Assembly: GCA_003176035.1 (NCBI GenBank)
Contig: PSRL01000183.1
Location: forward strand, 1 to 5,909
Reading direction: 5' to 3'
Origin: Verrucomicrobiota bacterium
GTDB taxonomy: Bacteria; Verrucomicrobiota; Verrucomicrobiia; Chthoniobacterales; Xiphinematobacteraceae
Length of the DNA: 5,909 nucleotides
Shown: in pieces, positions 5,382-5,909 of the stretch
Layout of the letters: every line of letters begins with the position of its first letter
Numbering within the stretch: position 1 is the first letter of the stretch
Program-made: the position numbers and the translations under genes
Notes under the pieces: model-generated
The model's database searches: none
Told to the model about the DNA's origin: nothing
The model's input: the letters and a program-made list of their open reading frames with translations, nothing else

Positions 5382-5774
5382 ATGCAACTGCCTCACCGTC
5401 CTCCTTTTCTCTTTGTGGACAAAGCAATAGAGATCAAGCCGGGAATTTCCGCCTATTGTCGAAAGATTTTTGATGCTGCAGATCCCATGTTTCAGGGGCA
5501 TTTTCCTGGAAATCCTCTGGTTCCCGGCGTCCTGCTGACGGAAGCTTTGGCTCAGACCGCGGGCCTCATTTTGAAACCGAGGAGGTTGGATGGATACTTT
5601 TTGTTAGCGGCCATTCAACGCATGAAATTTCCTGCTTCAGCTCACCCGGGAGATTCCATTGATCTTTTTTCCACTTTAACCACGAACATGGAGAATCTCC
5701 ATCGTTTCCGGGTGTGGGCCAAGGTTGCTGAAAAAGTTGTCGCTGAAGGTGAGGTGGTCCTGAGCGAATTTTAA
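5382..5774 (+). CDS. fabZ: FabZ-type (3R)-hydroxyacyl-ACP dehydratase
   Basis: This 130-residue hot-dog-fold protein matches FabZ, which dehydrates 3-hydroxyacyl-ACP to trans-2-enoyl-ACP in the cytoplasmic fatty-acid elongation cycle. It begins with LPHRPPFLFVD (3-13). The core GHFPGNPLVPGVLLTEALAQ (39-58) carries His40 and Glu54, spaced 14 apart as in the catalytic His/Glu pair of characterised FabZ. IQRMKFPASAHPGDSIDL (78-95) matches the second conserved block. At 130 residues it is short: the usual 8-10 residues before the LPHR motif are reduced to MQ. An in-frame TGA at 5370-5372 rules out an upstream start. It is separate from any lpxC or lpxA seen here. It could be the main FabZ or a paralogue dedicated to a special lipid or aryl-polyene-type pathway. 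No clear terminator follows. Confidence 0.88.
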   Translation: MQLPHRPPFLFVDKAIEIKPGISAYCRKIFDAADPMFQGHFPGNPLVPGVLLTEALAQTAGLILKPRRLDGYFLLAAIQRMKFPASAHPGDSIDLFSTLTTNMENLHRFRVWAKVAEKVVAEGEVVLSEF

Positions 5775-5825
5775 GAAACCGTTATCCTAAAAACGACGAT
5801 GGGAAATACAAAATTGGGCAAGATG

Positions 5826-5854
5826 TTGACATAAATAGCACTACTTCGTTAAAT
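5826..5854 (+). promoter_or_regulatory. Candidate sigma70 promoter at the right edge
   Basis: A perfect TTGACA (5826-5831) and a TTAAAT (5849-5854, four of six) are separated by the ideal 17 bp, with AT-rich sequence downstream. Transcription should start near 5861 and run out of the window. This is the best -35 box in the window. A second TTAAAT lies at 5860-5865. Confidence 0.5.
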
Positions 5855-5882
5855 AAAAATTAAATCGGGCAATTGGGTCAAA

Positions 5883-5909
5883 ATGCCACAAATTTGTAAA
5901 AATACAACA
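5883..5909 (+). CDS. Possible start of a gene cut by the window edge
   Basis: The ATG at 5883 opens a frame (MPQICKNTT) that runs to the window end. It is about 22 nt after the predicted start of the promoter at 5826-5854. No Shine-Dalgarno precedes it, though other genes here also lack one. Nine codons allow no family call, and a start beyond the edge is equally likely. Confidence 0.15.

Overview
The window carries four well-supported protein genes, one tRNA gene and a long gene-poor stretch at its left end. The likely source is a Gram-negative bacterium: a family 9 (heptosyltransferase-type) glycosyltransferase implies lipopolysaccharide. A UgtP/MGDG-synthase-like glycosyltransferase, a membrane-anchored amidase-like protein, moderate GC in genes with AT-rich spacers, and poor Shine-Dalgarno sites would suit the PVC group (Verrucomicrobia and relatives). 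That placement is a weak inference from gene content, not from any marker.

Layout. Bases 1-880 hold no gene I can support. The first 204 bases may be the decayed 3' end of a membrane protein gene (one in-frame TGA), followed by AT-rich sequence with several inverted repeats. At 881-2116 (+) is the GT9 glycosyltransferase. It converges on, and overlaps by 29 bp, an exported Amidase_3-like protein at 2088-3683 (-) that has a signal peptide, a C-terminal membrane anchor and a disrupted first zinc-ligand motif. Upstream of that on the same strand are tRNA-Arg(CCG) at 3763-3836 (-), then a terminator-like hairpin, then an MGDG-synthase/UgtP-like glycosyltransferase at 4060-5172 (-). A divergent spacer with a candidate promoter and overlapping palindrome leads to a short FabZ-type dehydratase at 5382-5774 (+). 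The last 135 bases contain a good sigma70-like promoter that probably drives a gene beginning at the right edge.

The shared theme is the cell envelope: LPS core sugar transfer, glycolipid synthesis, acyl-chain dehydration for lipids, and peptidoglycan or periplasmic processing. Strands alternate, so this is not one operon. I see no CRISPR array, intact insertion sequence, toxin-antitoxin or defence module, and nothing that amounts to a clearly new system. The most distinctive item is the amidase-like protein lacking the canonical histidine.
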